Below, piece after piece: positions 28,058 through 37,133 of a stretch of 45,578 nucleotides of DNA. Made by a program: the position numbers and the translations under genes. Every line of letters starts with the position of its first letter. Positions within the stretch are counted from its first letter, which is position 1. The notes below the pieces were generated by a model. That model made no database searches. It was not told where the DNA came from and saw nothing but the letters and a program-made list of their open reading frames with translations. The DNA comes from an uncultured Methanobrevibacter sp. (GTDB lineage: Archaea; Methanobacteriota; Methanobacteria; Methanobacteriales; Methanobacteriaceae), in NCBI RefSeq assembly GCF_947169325.1, contig NZ_CAMVPN010000010.1, forward strand, positions 1-45,578, in the 5' to 3' direction.

Positions 28058-28467
28058 ATTAACGCCTCTGAAATTGTTTTTAATGTATTTTTAAAATTAT
28101 CATAATCTTCAGTGCCTATTATTTCTTTTATTCTCTCATCCCACTCGTCATCGTAATCCATTACCTTTTGAGCGGTTTTTGCACCTTTCTCGGTAATCTC
28201 AATTCTTTTGGTTCTCTTATCCGGAATCCTTTTGATGAATCCCTTATCCTCAAGCTTTTTGAGGTTTCTTGTTATTGTGCTTTCGTTTAGATGAAAGCTT
28301 TGGGCCAACTGCTCCTGAATCACTCCCTCATTGTCATATATTGCTATCAGCAGCGGGAAAAGGCCAAAACTCAAATCCTCGTCTTTAACCTTTTCGTTCA
28401 GGTATTTCGCATGTTCCCTGTAGAGTATGGATATGTAGGGAACGGTCGGAAAGCTTTTACTGGACAT
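28054..28467 (-). CDS. MarR-family transcriptional regulator
   Basis: A winged-helix regulator of about 137 residues. The DNA-binding part is EGVIQEQLAQSFHLNESTITRNLKKLEDKGFIKR followed by the wing (PDKRTKRIEITEKG), with helices for dimer formation on both sides. The frame is open to a TTG at 28506, but AGAGG lies 8 bases before ATG 28467 (and 2 before ATG 28473), so 28467 is preferred; it overlaps the MATE gene by 11 bases. It sits between an efflux pump and a nitroreductase. Two palindromes typical of MarR operators lie just before the operon start, so it most likely represses its own operon and responds to a small ligand. Confidence 0.9.
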   Translation of the reverse strand: MSSKSFPTVPYISILYREHAKYLNEKVKDEDLSFGLFPLLIAIYDNEGVIQEQLAQSFHLNESTITRNLKKLEDKGFIKRIPDKRTKRIEITEKGAKTAQKVMDYDDEWDERIKEIIGTEDYDNFKNTLKTISEALI

Positions 28468-29827
28468 TTTCATTGCCTCTGATAAGTTTGTTGATGTAGA
28501 GTTCAATGCAGGCGTAGCATATCAGCGATCCTATTCCTCCGCCTAAAAGCATTCCGCAGTAGATTCCGAACTCTCCCATGTTGAATGTGAATCCCAGAAG
28601 GTATGCAAAAATCAGCACAAGTATGAATTCCCTGAATGTTGTAAGGACAAATGATATTGTTCCTTTTCCAACTCCCTGGAAAACGTTACCTGCACTTGCT
28701 CCAAAGGGAACGTATAGGATAAAGAGGCACATTATCTGCAGGAAACTTGCAATCAGAGGTTCAAGCTGTGCGCTGGTTTCTGAATATGAGAATATGAATG
28801 CAATCTGATTTGCAAAGACATTTAAAATAATGCAAACTATTATTGAAGCTATCAATGCCACTTTAACTGCATATCTGGCAGTCACTCTTAGGTTTTCGTA
28901 TTTACGAGCTCCATATGCAACTCCCGCAACGGAAATGGCCGCTGTTCCGACACCTATTGCCGGAAGCATTCCGATGCTGACTATTCTCCATCCTGCAGTA
29001 TATACCGCAACAGATACTGGTCCGGATACGATTGTAAGCATGTAATTGACGAATATTGTCAGGACTGAAAGCACCAATTGCTCCAGACTGGCAGGAATAC
29101 CTACAACCAGTATGTCCTTGTACATTCCAAGGTCGTTGTGGAAATCTTTGCGGTTGTATGAAAGGTATGTGTCTTTTTTGATGAATATCCAGTAGAACAT
29201 TAAAAGCAGGCTTATTAGGGGTCCCATTACAGTCGCACATGCTGCTCCCTGAACTCCCATACCAAATGTGTAGATGAAAATAGGATCTAAAATCATGTTG
29301 ATTATTGCAGCCAGAGCTATTGGGACTGTTGCCCTTTTGATATCTCCTTCAGCTCTGAACGCTCCGCCTACAATCGGCGGCATTAAAAGTGCGAATGTCC
29401 ATGTGAATATGATGAATCCGTAATCTGTAGCATATTTTATGACGCTGTTTGCACCCATCATGTTTAGCATTGGTTCCATGAATACCAGAAAGATTATTGA
29501 AATGACGATTGAAACAATAACGCTTAAGATAAGGTTGTGTATCGCTGCATTGTTTGCTGATTGCCTGTCTTCGGCGCCGATGAACCTTGAGATGAGTGAG
29601 TTACCACCTGCCCCTATCCCGTTTCCGAATCCGACTAAGATCATGAACAGTGGTGTGATGTATCCTATTGCGGCCAATGGTTCTGCACCAAGTCCTGCAA
29701 CCCAAATGCTGTCAATAACATTGTTTGCAAAAATCAAAAACATGCTGGCTATAATCGGCAATGATAATTTGTTTATTGCTTTTTTAGGGTCTCCTGTAAT
29801 CATTTCAATATTTTCATTTTTCTCCAT
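28457..29827 (-). CDS. MATE-family multidrug efflux transporter
   Basis: A 456-residue membrane protein with about 12 hydrophobic segments in two related halves. The first begins near INKLSLPIIASMFLIFANNVIDSIWVAGLG, a typical MATE start, followed by IGYITPLFMILVGFGNGIGAGGNSLISRFIGA. Members export cationic drugs or metabolites in exchange for Na+ or H+. The frame runs up to a TTG at 29851, but ATG 29827 is chosen because GAGAGGT lies 5 bases before it. First gene of the operon, preceded by two MarR-like palindromes and a TATA box. Confidence 0.93.
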   Translation of the reverse strand: MEKNENIEMITGDPKKAINKLSLPIIASMFLIFANNVIDSIWVAGLGAEPLAAIGYITPLFMILVGFGNGIGAGGNSLISRFIGAEDRQSANNAAIHNLILSVIVSIVISIIFLVFMEPMLNMMGANSVIKYATDYGFIIFTWTFALLMPPIVGGAFRAEGDIKRATVPIALAAIINMILDPIFIYTFGMGVQGAACATVMGPLISLLLMFYWIFIKKDTYLSYNRKDFHNDLGMYKDILVVGIPASLEQLVLSVLTIFVNYMLTIVSGPVSVAVYTAGWRIVSIGMLPAIGVGTAAISVAGVAYGARKYENLRVTARYAVKVALIASIIVCIILNVFANQIAFIFSYSETSAQLEPLIASFLQIMCLFILYVPFGASAGNVFQGVGKGTISFVLTTFREFILVLIFAYLLGFTFNMGEFGIYCGMLLGGGIGSLICYACIELYINKLIRGNENVQ

Positions 29828-29839
29828 GCTATACCTCTC

Positions 29840-29888
29840 TTGCATATGCAACTATACTCTTGTATATGCAAGTGTTACTATTTAAAGT
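29840..29888 (-). promoter_or_regulatory. Promoter and twin MarR-type operators of the efflux operon
   Basis: TTGCATATGCAA (29840-29851) is a perfect 12-base palindrome. CTTGTATATGCAAG (29859-29872) is a second copy, palindromic but for one pair. The TATA box CTTTAAATAG lies at 29879-29888 (read on the minus strand), which would place the transcript start between or on the two copies. The downstream copy directly abuts the ribosome binding site. A bound MarR dimer at either site would block transcription. Confidence 0.75.
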
Positions 29889-30045
29889 TATTGTCCCATT
29901 TTGAAAAATTGTTATCATCCTTTAAAATTGTTTTTACCTCGTAATATTGCTTTAATTAACAACTAAACGATTTAAATACTTTGGAAATCTAAAATATCCT
30001 TGAGTATATCGATATGCCATATTTAAAAAACAATGCGGTGATAAA

Positions 30046-30945
30046 ATGTATATTCCATTCAAGCACGATACTTTGCAAAAACTATCGCTCATCGCTTTTG
30101 CACAGGCAATTCTAACAATGATGGGCGATGCAAGAAAAGTTGTAGGTTTCTATCCTACAGAATTGATAATACCAACATTTAGACAAAGATTGATGGATGG
30201 GGTTTTAGTCCTTGAGGACGGAACTCTGATAAATATCGAATTTCAATCGGGAAATATTGGGGAAAAATTTCTTTTGAGATGTGCCCAATATGCAATTAAT
30301 CTAAGGCTAATCAGTGGAAAATTGGTTGAAACCAATATAATTTCTACAGGAATTAGAAAGAATTCAAAGATGGTTGCATTCATTTCTAAATTTTTCCCGT
30401 TTAAGCCTAGATTATTTTTCTATTCAGAATTCGATGGATTAGAAAGATTAATTAACATTAAAGAAAAAATTAAAAATCAGGAGAAATTGTCTCAGGAAGA
30501 CCATTATAATTTGATATTCATTCCATTGATGGGAAATGTTGATCCGGTAAAAGCAGCGTTTGAAGTCTTTAGAATAGTAAACAATAAAAATCTATTTGGT
30601 GAAGATGAACAGGCCAAAATAAAGCAATGTCAGTATATTGTGGCACAAATTGTTGCAGATGATGACAAAAAATTGCTTGATAAATTTTGGAGGATTATTA
30701 AGATGTATAACGATTTTTTAGTGGAGTATGAAACCAACTTGGTTGAAACTACAAAAAGGGAAGTTAGAGAGCAAGTTACTAAGGAAGTTACTAAGCAAGT
30801 TACTGAGCAAGTTACAGAGCAAGTTACTAAGGAAGTTACTAAGAATGTAACCTTAAACTTAGCTAAAAACTTAAAAGATGTTCTTAGTAATGCTGAAATT
30901 GCAGAACGTACCGGTCTGTCTCTTGAAGTAGTTCAAAACCTTTAA
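30046..30945 (+). CDS. Rpn/PDDEXK_2-family putative nuclease with 12-base repeats
   Basis: A 299-residue protein. The N-terminal half matches Rpn-family (recombination-promoting nuclease, transposase_31/PDDEXK_2) proteins: LMDGVLVLEDGTLINIEFQSG carries the D-x-E-x-Q form of the nuclease motif. The C-terminal part holds seven 4-residue units (EQVT, KEVT, KQVT, EQVT, EQVT, KEVT, KNVT; bases 30769-30852), probably a coiled coil, and ends in SNAEIAERTGLSLEVVQNL, which could be a small helix-turn-helix. Family members cut DNA and were linked to RecA-independent recombination in E. coli; the role here is not known. GGTGAT lies 3 bases before the ATG and TTTAAATA about 70 upstream. It stands alone between divergently placed neighbours. 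Confidence 0.85.
   Translation: MYIPFKHDTLQKLSLIAFAQAILTMMGDARKVVGFYPTELIIPTFRQRLMDGVLVLEDGTLINIEFQSGNIGEKFLLRCAQYAINLRLISGKLVETNIISTGIRKNSKMVAFISKFFPFKPRLFFYSEFDGLERLINIKEKIKNQEKLSQEDHYNLIFIPLMGNVDPVKAAFEVFRIVNNKNLFGEDEQAKIKQCQYIVAQIVADDDKKLLDKFWRIIKMYNDFLVEYETNLVETTKREVREQVTKEVTKQVTEQVTEQVTKEVTKNVTLNLAKNLKDVLSNAEIAERTGLSLEVVQNL
30769..30852 (+). repeat. Seven 12-base tandem units inside the Rpn-like gene
   Basis: Units of the type GAGCAAGTTACT or AAGGAAGTTACT repeat seven times in frame, coding for EQVT/KEVT-type heptad-like units. Near-identity of units suggests recent slippage, so the copy number may vary between strains. Confidence 0.8.
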
Positions 30946-30952
30946 ATTTCAG

Positions 30953-30993
30953 GAATTAATTTAGGATTTTCCTAATTTAATTCATATTTTTTT
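30953..30993 (+). terminator. Terminator behind the Rpn-like gene
   Basis: A 14-bp inverted repeat with one mismatch (GAATTAATTTAGGA at 30953-30966 against TCCTAATTTAATTC at 30970-30983), a 3-base loop, then a run of T to 30993. It starts 8 bases after the stop. Confidence 0.75.
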
Positions 30994-31057
30994 AAAAATT
31001 TAAGGATTTAAGATTACGGGGAAAAATAACAATTTAGTGGATGAGACAAATTAAATC

Positions 31058-31097
31058 TTTTAAAATAAGAAAAGGGTTAGAGAAGTGATTCTCTAAC
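31058..31097 (-). terminator. Terminator behind the surface protease gene
   Basis: On the minus strand, GTTAGAGAA and TTCTCTAAC (31076-31097) form a perfect 9-bp stem with a 4-base loop overlapping the stop codon, followed by CCTTTTCTTATTTT. Confidence 0.7.
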
Positions 31098-34000
31098 GTT
31101 TAACTTTTAAAGTTGTTTTTATTGTATTTTTCAAGTAACTAATTGTTACAGTGTATTTTTTACCTGCTTTGAGCTTATTAAGAGCAGATTTCTTAATGGT
31201 AACTTTTGCAATTCCTTTGGAATTGGTTTTTCCGGAGTATGTTTTGCCGTTCACTTTGAATTTGACCACTTTATTTTTCAAAGCGGTTTTGCCTTTAAGG
31301 GTAGCTTTCAAAACAAGTTTTTTAGCTGATTTTTTAACTGTAACTGTTTTAGTTGATTTCAATACCTGTTTTACCTGAAGGGTATTTTTAACGCTTTGAC
31401 CTTCATAGGTTGCCACAACGGTGTATTTTCCGACAGTTATTGTATTCGGAATTGTCAGTGTTGCATAACCGTCTTTATCGGTTTTCACGTTGAATGTTTT
31501 GGAACCTATTTTGATGGATACGAATTTGCCTGCACTGACAAATTTGCCGTCATCGCCAACAATACGCACGCTGTATTTACTTCCGTCATAGTAGTACATG
31601 GCAATGTTTTTGTTGCCAACGAATCTGGAGACGATATTAATTGTTATTGTAAGATTTTCTCCTGTAACAGGATTGTTAACTGCTAATTTGTGGGTTCCGA
31701 TGCTTGTTCCCTGGAGAACCTCAAAGGTAAGCTCACCGTTCTCATCTGTTTTGATTTTGCCTTCAGCTTCATTGTCGAATTTATATGTGATTTCCACGCC
31801 TTTCAATTCGTTACCCCAATCATCAATGAATGTTGGTGTTATTTTTAATTGAGTATTGTATCCGATTGTTATTTCATTTGGGATTTGTATTGTGCTTAAT
31901 ATTTCAACATTGCTAATGATTGTTGTTCCATTTACTGGATTGTGCAGTGCATACATTCCAGGTTTTAAAACAACGCCGAAATTGGCTTCTCCATCTTTAA
32001 CGGTTGCCTTGGCGATTTCTGTGCCGTTCTGTTTTAAAGTCAAAACAGCACCTTCCAAATCGCTGTAGGCTATAAACTTATTGAATTCGGAGTAATATTG
32101 TTTGATATTTTCAATAAAGGTTGGGTTTTCGACTGTGTATGCTTTAATAACAACAAGGTAATCGTTTGATGTGTCGTACATGCCGGAACCTGAGTCAATG
32201 AAGGATACGTCCTTTTGGAAAATGATTCTTGAGGATTCAAGTAGCGGTGCAGAACTGCATTTGATTTTGACTGCAAAATTATCTCCTTCATTTATTAAGA
32301 TATATTGGTTCAGTTTGATTGTATTGAATCCGAAAAATGCGGATTTTCCAGATTGTGAATACATTTCACTGCCGTTTACATAAACTGTAATTGTATAGTT
32401 CTCATTGGCATTTTCAAAGTAGGTTCCAACTGCGGCAATCAGATTTTCGTCGGTTGCATAATACACGTTCATGTATTCTCCCTGACCTTTCTTGAAGGTA
32501 TAGTAGGATTCGGAAAATCCGCATACGTCATATTGGTAAAGATGGTTGTACAGTTGAGTGTTGTTGATTACGAATCCGACTGCAGATGCGCCTATTTTAA
32601 GGGAGTTGTCATAGTATGATAAGTAGAAGTATCCATTTTCTCCCCAGTCTGTTCCCCAGCTGTTTTTACAAATCCAGGCTCCATTGCCTTCAGGTTTGAT
32701 TTTGAAGTTGTCCGCTGGGTAGTTGTCATCCCAACCGACCAAAGTGACATAATGGTTTCCGCTTATGTTCCCGTTATAATACAGTGCATGGGTGTCGGGA
32801 TTGTAATAATTTGTATTCCTGTCAGCACCAAAAATATATAAATCCAATGCACCATATTTTGTCAATGCATCCTTTAAGCCCTGTGAATCTGTAATATTGA
32901 CGAAAATTGCATCAACTATGTGATATGCATTTTCATCAAAAATGACGGGGGATATTTTTCCAAGCTCGTCATATTCATCATTTTCAGTTGAAACTACACC
33001 TAACCATCCCAGGAAATAGCCTGAACCAGTGACGTAGTTTCCGCCTTCAATGCTACTAACATCTCCATAACGGGAGTATCTTAACCCTAAATTTTGAACG
33101 TTATTTTCGGAAATGTCAAGGGAAATGTTTGTTGCAATCAGGAATGCGGATTCCAAAGCCCCTGTTATACCGAATGCCCAGCATGAACCCATTGATCCCT
33201 GATTTCTGACTGGAGTCACTAATCCCTGTTTTGCCAGATTAAAGTAGGAATCACTTGGTGAGCCTTCAATCTTTAAAGGGTTTAGAATAATCTGTTTTCC
33301 TGCATAATTAACATATGTTTCAAAGAATTCTTGGTCTATGACGACTTTGTCCTTTCCGAAGTTATTGTTTTTTTGATATGATCCTTTATTGTCATAGCAG
33401 GAATAGATTGCCTGACCGTTGTCTGCAAAGTCACATTTCACGACGGTGTATAAGCTGTCATAAAGGTAGATTGCTCCTCCGGTGGTTGCATTATTTTTAA
33501 TGAACTTGTTGAGCTCACTTTCAAGATTACCAAAGTCTATGAACAGCGCCCCTCCTTCCATAAATTCAGCAGTATTGTTTGTAAAATCGCATCTTCCAAC
33601 ATATGTTGTTGTATTTGATGTGTAGACTGCTCCACCGCTAATCCATGCGACGTTATTTTCAAAATTGGAATAGATGATGTTTAATGTGCCGCCTAACTGC
33701 AATAATGCTCCTCCAAACATGGATTTACAGTTGATAAAGTTGGAATTGTTTATTAAAACTCCTCCGGTTCTTTCGTTAGTGGCTGCAATGTCTATGTAAA
33801 GTCCTCCACCGTTTTTAGCGGAAGTGATATTTATAAAATCACAATCCTGAATTATTGTTTGTGATGGCTTGCCTAATTCGTTGTCACCTTTGATTGCAAT
33901 TGCTCCTCCTGTGAGGTTTGCATAAAGATTGATGAATTTTGATTTTTTAACTACGGTTATATAATTGTTGTAAATTGCGGTTGCATATCTTGAAGTTGAA

Positions 34001-34659
34001 TTTGCGAAAACTGAATTTGCGATTCTTATGTCTGAATCACTACCATACAGCATCGCCCAGTTAACCGGAATCTTGCTTGTAAATAAATCGTTTTGTCCAT
34101 CAAATTCACTTCTTATCAAATATATGGAAGAACCATATTTGGCAGAATTGTCTATAAATTTATCTCCGTTACTTGTAAGGGTACTTTGATAACCTAATAT
34201 TGAGCCTGCTGAGTTTAAATCAGTGTTATTTTCAAAAGTAACATTCACGGTATTTAAAACTGTATTATCTAAAACTATTGCTGAGCTGTTGCAGTTTTTA
34301 ATGACAAGATTTTTTAATGTTACTGTGGAATTGACTATCCTGAAAAGACCTGCGCTGCCGCTGCCGTCAATCACATGATTGTTTCCATTGAAAGTATAAT
34401 TCAATTTACTGTTTTCAATAATAATTCTTTTTTGAGTGTCCTTTTCACTATTAAATTTATAATCATCTTTTATATCAATTGTGGCTGATGTGGATGAATT
34501 GATTAAATTCGATAAATCAGTAAATGTTTTATCACCGGCGGATATGACATCACTGTCGGTTGTATCTAAGGTTGCATTGTTTACATCCTCAGCACAAACG
34601 GCGCCGATGGAAAACGCCAATAGAATCAAAAAGATGATACTTATCCTATAAAATTTCAA
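31093..34659 (-). CDS. Adhesin-like surface protein with papain-family (C1) protease and lectin-like domains
   Basis: An 1188-residue secreted protein. Residues 1-23 are a signal peptide (FSIGAVCAED). Residues of about 100-430 form a beta-helix (GGAIAIKG, GGGLYID, GGALLQLG, GGAVYTSN, GGALFID, GGAIYLY). Residues of about 480-700 are a C1 peptidase: Cys493 in GSMGSCWAFG, His636 in NHYVTLVGWDD and Asn666 in CKNSWGTDWGENGYF, so the catalytic triad is intact. A lectin-like domain (YNHLYQYDVCGFSESY) follows, as is common behind C1 domains in prokaryotes, then Ig-like repeats and a Lys-rich terminal repeat ending in TISYLKNTIKTTLKVKR, usual for Methanobrevibacter adhesins. The start is TTG 34659, 8 bases after GAGGAG. 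No LPXTG-like anchor. Target peptide (host, microbe or wall) unknown. Confidence 0.9.
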   Translation of the reverse strand: MKFYRISIIFLILLAFSIGAVCAEDVNNATLDTTDSDVISAGDKTFTDLSNLINSSTSATIDIKDDYKFNSEKDTQKRIIIENSKLNYTFNGNNHVIDGSGSAGLFRIVNSTVTLKNLVIKNCNSSAIVLDNTVLNTVNVTFENNTDLNSAGSILGYQSTLTSNGDKFIDNSAKYGSSIYLIRSEFDGQNDLFTSKIPVNWAMLYGSDSDIRIANSVFANSTSRYATAIYNNYITVVKKSKFINLYANLTGGAIAIKGDNELGKPSQTIIQDCDFINITSAKNGGGLYIDIAATNERTGGVLINNSNFINCKSMFGGALLQLGGTLNIIYSNFENNVAWISGGAVYTSNTTTYVGRCDFTNNTAEFMEGGALFIDFGNLESELNKFIKNNATTGGAIYLYDSLYTVVKCDFADNGQAIYSCYDNKGSYQKNNNFGKDKVVIDQEFFETYVNYAGKQIILNPLKIEGSPSDSYFNLAKQGLVTPVRNQGSMGSCWAFGITGALESAFLIATNISLDISENNVQNLGLRYSRYGDVSSIEGGNYVTGSGYFLGWLGVVSTENDEYDELGKISPVIFDENAYHIVDAIFVNITDSQGLKDALTKYGALDLYIFGADRNTNYYNPDTHALYYNGNISGNHYVTLVGWDDNYPADNFKIKPEGNGAWICKNSWGTDWGENGYFYLSYYDNSLKIGASAVGFVINNTQLYNHLYQYDVCGFSESYYTFKKGQGEYMNVYYATDENLIAAVGTYFENANENYTITVYVNGSEMYSQSGKSAFFGFNTIKLNQYILINEGDNFAVKIKCSSAPLLESSRIIFQKDVSFIDSGSGMYDTSNDYLVVIKAYTVENPTFIENIKQYYSEFNKFIAYSDLEGAVLTLKQNGTEIAKATVKDGEANFGVVLKPGMYALHNPVNGTTIISNVEILSTIQIPNEITIGYNTQLKITPTFIDDWGNELKGVEITYKFDNEAEGKIKTDENGELTFEVLQGTSIGTHKLAVNNPVTGENLTITINIVSRFVGNKNIAMYYYDGSKYSVRIVGDDGKFVSAGKFVSIKIGSKTFNVKTDKDGYATLTIPNTITVGKYTVVATYEGQSVKNTLQVKQVLKSTKTVTVKKSAKKLVLKATLKGKTALKNKVVKFKVNGKTYSGKTNSKGIAKVTIKKSALNKLKAGKKYTVTISYLKNTIKTTLKVKR

Positions 34660-34862
34660 AATATCTTCTCCTCAATTGATATATAATATTGTATAATCAA
34701 ATTTATTATTAAAATTTGTTGATTTGTGATGTATTTTGGTGTAAAATATAATCAATAATTACAAATGCTCTTTAATTTATAATATTTACAAATAAGACTA
34801 AACTCTGGATGAATAAATTTTGAATCAATTAAAAACAGGTTTTATCTTGCTTTTTGTAAACA
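34660..34862. other. Intergenic leader of the surface protease gene, nothing else seen
   Basis: AT-rich stretch with ATATTGTA (34686-34693), the complement of the TACAATAT word found repeatedly between the surface genes at 3543-6833, and TATA-like sequences for the minus-strand gene. No gene is supported here. Confidence 0.4.
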
Positions 34863-34993
34863 TTCAAATTCAACGGAAAAACATGCGTGGCAAAACCAAC
34901 AAAAAGGGAATGGCTCAATTTACTGTTAAAAAGAATGTTATCAATAAGTTTAAAAAATGCAAAACATACTCTGTAAAAGTTACTTACCTTTAA
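34863..34993 (+). pseudogene. Remnant of an adhesin-like protein C-terminus, frameshifted
   Basis: In one frame the start reads FKFNGKTCVAKPT; after an A-rich run near 34900 another frame reads KKGMAQFTVKKNVINKFKKC and then KTYSVKVTYL followed by TAA at 34991-34993. Combined, this matches the Lys-rich terminal repeat of the neighbouring protease (KVNGKTYSGKTNSKGIAKVT, KKSALNKLKAGKKYTVTISYL). A stop codon directly precedes the piece (34857-34859), so only about 43 codons of an adhesin gene remain, in opposite orientation to the neighbour. It marks past gain and loss of surface genes here. Confidence 0.7.
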
Positions 34994-35016
34994 ACAAGTA
35001 TAAAAGTAAAATAAGT

Positions 35017-35048
35017 GAGGAAATTTTCATTTCCTCTTTTCAATTTTT
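35017..35048 (+). terminator. Terminator of the lost adhesin gene
   Basis: GAGGAAAT (35017-35024) and ATTTCCTC (35029-35036) form a perfect 8-bp stem with a TTTC loop, followed by TTTT and more T-rich sequence. It lies 23 bases after the stop of the adhesin remnant and may be its surviving terminator. A second small hairpin TCGGCT/AGCCGA (35057-35070) lies behind the minus-strand gene at 35080. Confidence 0.6.
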
Positions 35049-35079
35049 AATATAATTCGGCTTTAGCCGATAATTTTAA

Positions 35080-35694
35080 TCAAACTAGATTTCCTTCGGA
35101 ATCAACTTGCTGTGGATTGTTTCTAACGGTTTCAATGTTTGCACCATCGTTTTGACCACCGACAATCTTTCCGTTTGAATCATATTGCACATTCAATTCG
35201 CTGTCATATTGCAAATCTGATGAGGATTGGGATGATGCGGAAGATGCATCTGATGTCGCAGCACTTGAATAGTCACCATTGCTTTCAGTTGTTGAATATT
35301 CGCTGCTTTCAAATGATCCATCGCCAATAGTTATGTTTTGACTTGCTGAACAGCCATTGTGTCTATCATCACCTGCATAACTTAGATTCACGTTATAGTT
35401 TCCTGGGGTTTCGTTATTTATAAGCAGTGCACCTTTTCCTTCAGTATCAGTAATGATGGATAGCTGTTCGCTTTGACCATTACTTCCAAAGGAAATGCTG
35501 ATGTTTTGGTTAGCTAATGGATTGCCCTGGGCGTCCAGAAGCTGAAACTCAACCATTTCTCCATTTTTCAAACTGGCATTGCTTAAGATATCAATTTGTG
35601 AATCTACTTTGACATTTGACTGTGCAAAGGTAATGATTCCTGCTAGAATAATTAAAAAAATAACTATAAGTGCTATTATTATATTCCTATTCAT
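35080..35694 (-). CDS. Membrane-anchored protein with an Ig-like domain and Ser-rich tail
   Basis: A 204-residue protein with start ATG 35694, chosen because GGTGAT lies 4 bases before it (the frame is open to 35727). Residues of about 4-25 are a single membrane segment (NIIIALIVIFLIILAGIITF). Residues of about 35-120 look like an Ig-like/Big domain (EMVEFQLLDAQGNPLANQNISISF, GNYNVNLSYAGDDRHNGCSASQNITI), as in archaeal surface proteins. The rest is a Ser/Asp-rich, probably disordered tail with two copies of QYDS. It is likely anchored in the membrane facing out. No specific function is recognisable. It shares a divergent promoter region with purD. Confidence 0.8.
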   Translation of the reverse strand: MNRNIIIALIVIFLIILAGIITFAQSNVKVDSQIDILSNASLKNGEMVEFQLLDAQGNPLANQNISISFGSNGQSEQLSIITDTEGKGALLINNETPGNYNVNLSYAGDDRHNGCSASQNITIGDGSFESSEYSTTESNGDYSSAATSDASSASSQSSSDLQYDSELNVQYDSNGKIVGGQNDGANIETVRNNPQQVDSEGNLV

Positions 35695-35789
35695 TAATAT
35701 CACCAATGATTTATTATTTTGTTTCAATACTATATATACTCTTTAAATATTTTTAGTTACATATATTTAAACAATAAGGAGATTTAACC

Positions 35790-37100
35790 ATGAAAGTTTT
35801 AGTAGTTGGTACTGGTGCTCGTGAACATGCTATTGCTGATGCACTTAAGGATGATGTGGAATTATATTGTTATATGAGTAAAATCAACCCTGGAATGAGC
35901 AAGATTGCAGAATTCAAACAAGGTGATGAAGGGGAAGTTGAAAAGGTTGCGGAATATGCAGTTGAAAATGAAATTGACATTGCATTCATCGGTCCTGAAG
36001 CTCCACTCGGAAAAGGAATTGTGGATGAGCTTCAAAAAAACGGAATAAAATGTGTTGGACCAACCCAAAGCGCAGCCAGAATTGAAACTGATAAATCATT
36101 CATGAGAAAACTGTTCGAAGATTATGAAATCGAGGGGTCTTTGGTTTATAAGGTGTTCGACAACTCCGAAGACGTATCCAAATTCCTCGATGAGTTTGAC
36201 CGTGACGTTGTTGTAAAGCCTGTCGGTTTGACCGGTGGTAAAGGGGTTAAGATTGTAGGTGACCACTTAAAAGACAACGAAGAGGCAAAGGAATACTCAT
36301 GCGAAGTTATTGATAATGTAATGGGTGGATTTGCTCAAGTTATCATCGAAGAAAGGTTAATTGGTGAAGAATTCACTATCCAGGCATTCTGTGACGGCGA
36401 ACACCTGGCACCGATGCCTGCAGCACAGGACCATCCTCATGCATTTGAAGGTGATGTCGGTGCAATCACTGGTGGTATGGGATCATACTCCGATGTTGGA
36501 GGTCTGTTGCCATTCTTAAGCCAGGATGATTACGACAAAGCAGTGGAAATAATGAAATCCACCTTAAAGGCTATTGCTGAAGAGGCAGAACCGTACAAAG
36601 GTATTCTATACGGTCAGTTCATGCTGACTGCAGACGGACCGAAACTCATTGAATACAATGCAAGATTCGGTGATCCGGAAGCAATGAACGTATTGCCTTT
36701 ACTTAAAACTCCATTGGTTGAAGTCTGCCGGGCTATTGTTGACGGAAATCTCGATTCAGTGGAATTTGAAGACAAGGCCAGCGTATGCAAATACATCGTG
36801 CCTGACGGCTATCCTGAAACAGAACATGCAGGAGAAGTCATTGAAGTTGACGAAGCAGCCATTGAGGAAATGGGTGCAAAAGTATTCTATGCAGCGGTTT
36901 CAGCTGAAGATGATGGAATCCACCTGTCCGGTTCAAGGGCATTGGGAATTGTAGCCAGTGGAGAATCCATAGAAGAAGCTGAAAAGGTAGCTGAAAAGGC
37001 ATGTGAATTCGTTAAAGGTAATGTTTACCACAGAAGGGATGTAGGCACAACAGACCTTGTAAATAAACGTGTAGAACATATGAAAGAAATTTTAAACTAA
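35790..37100 (+). CDS. purD: Phosphoribosylamine-glycine ligase (GAR synthetase)
   Basis: A 436-residue ATP-grasp enzyme joining glycine to 5-phosphoribosylamine, the second step of purine synthesis. Seen are [15 protein letters not shown] at the N-terminus, [36 protein letters not shown] (ATP-binding lysine), [26 protein letters not shown] and [19 protein letters not shown]. Length is normal. AAGGAGAT lies 6 bases before the ATG. A T-rich stretch (37101-37117) follows the stop. No other pur genes are nearby. Confidence 0.97.
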   Translation: MKVLVVGTGAREHAIADALKDDVELYCYMSKINPGMSKIAEFKQGDEGEVEKVAEYAVENEIDIAFIGPEAPLGKGIVDELQKNGIKCVGPTQSAARIETDKSFMRKLFEDYEIEGSLVYKVFDNSEDVSKFLDEFDRDVVVKPVGLTGGKGVKIVGDHLKDNEEAKEYSCEVIDNVMGGFAQVIIEERLIGEEFTIQAFCDGEHLAPMPAAQDHPHAFEGDVGAITGGMGSYSDVGGLLPFLSQDDYDKAVEIMKSTLKAIAEEAEPYKGILYGQFMLTADGPKLIEYNARFGDPEAMNVLPLLKTPLVEVCRAIVDGNLDSVEFEDKASVCKYIVPDGYPETEHAGEVIEVDEAAIEEMGAKVFYAAVSAEDDGIHLSGSRALGIVASGESIEEAEKVAEKACEFVKGNVYHRRDVGTTDLVNKRVEHMKEILN

Positions 37101-37133
37101 ATTTCTTTTCTTTTTTTAATTTTGGTGGTTTAA

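Noticed and set aside
29439-29885. 148-codon plus-strand open frame opposite the MATE gene
   Set aside because: It lies wholly opposite a well-supported membrane protein gene and crosses its promoter and operators; the sequence looks like the mirror of hydrophobic coding.
30769-30852. Regular 12-base repeats considered as a CRISPR-like array
   Set aside because: Units are contiguous without spacers and keep one reading frame inside a coding region.
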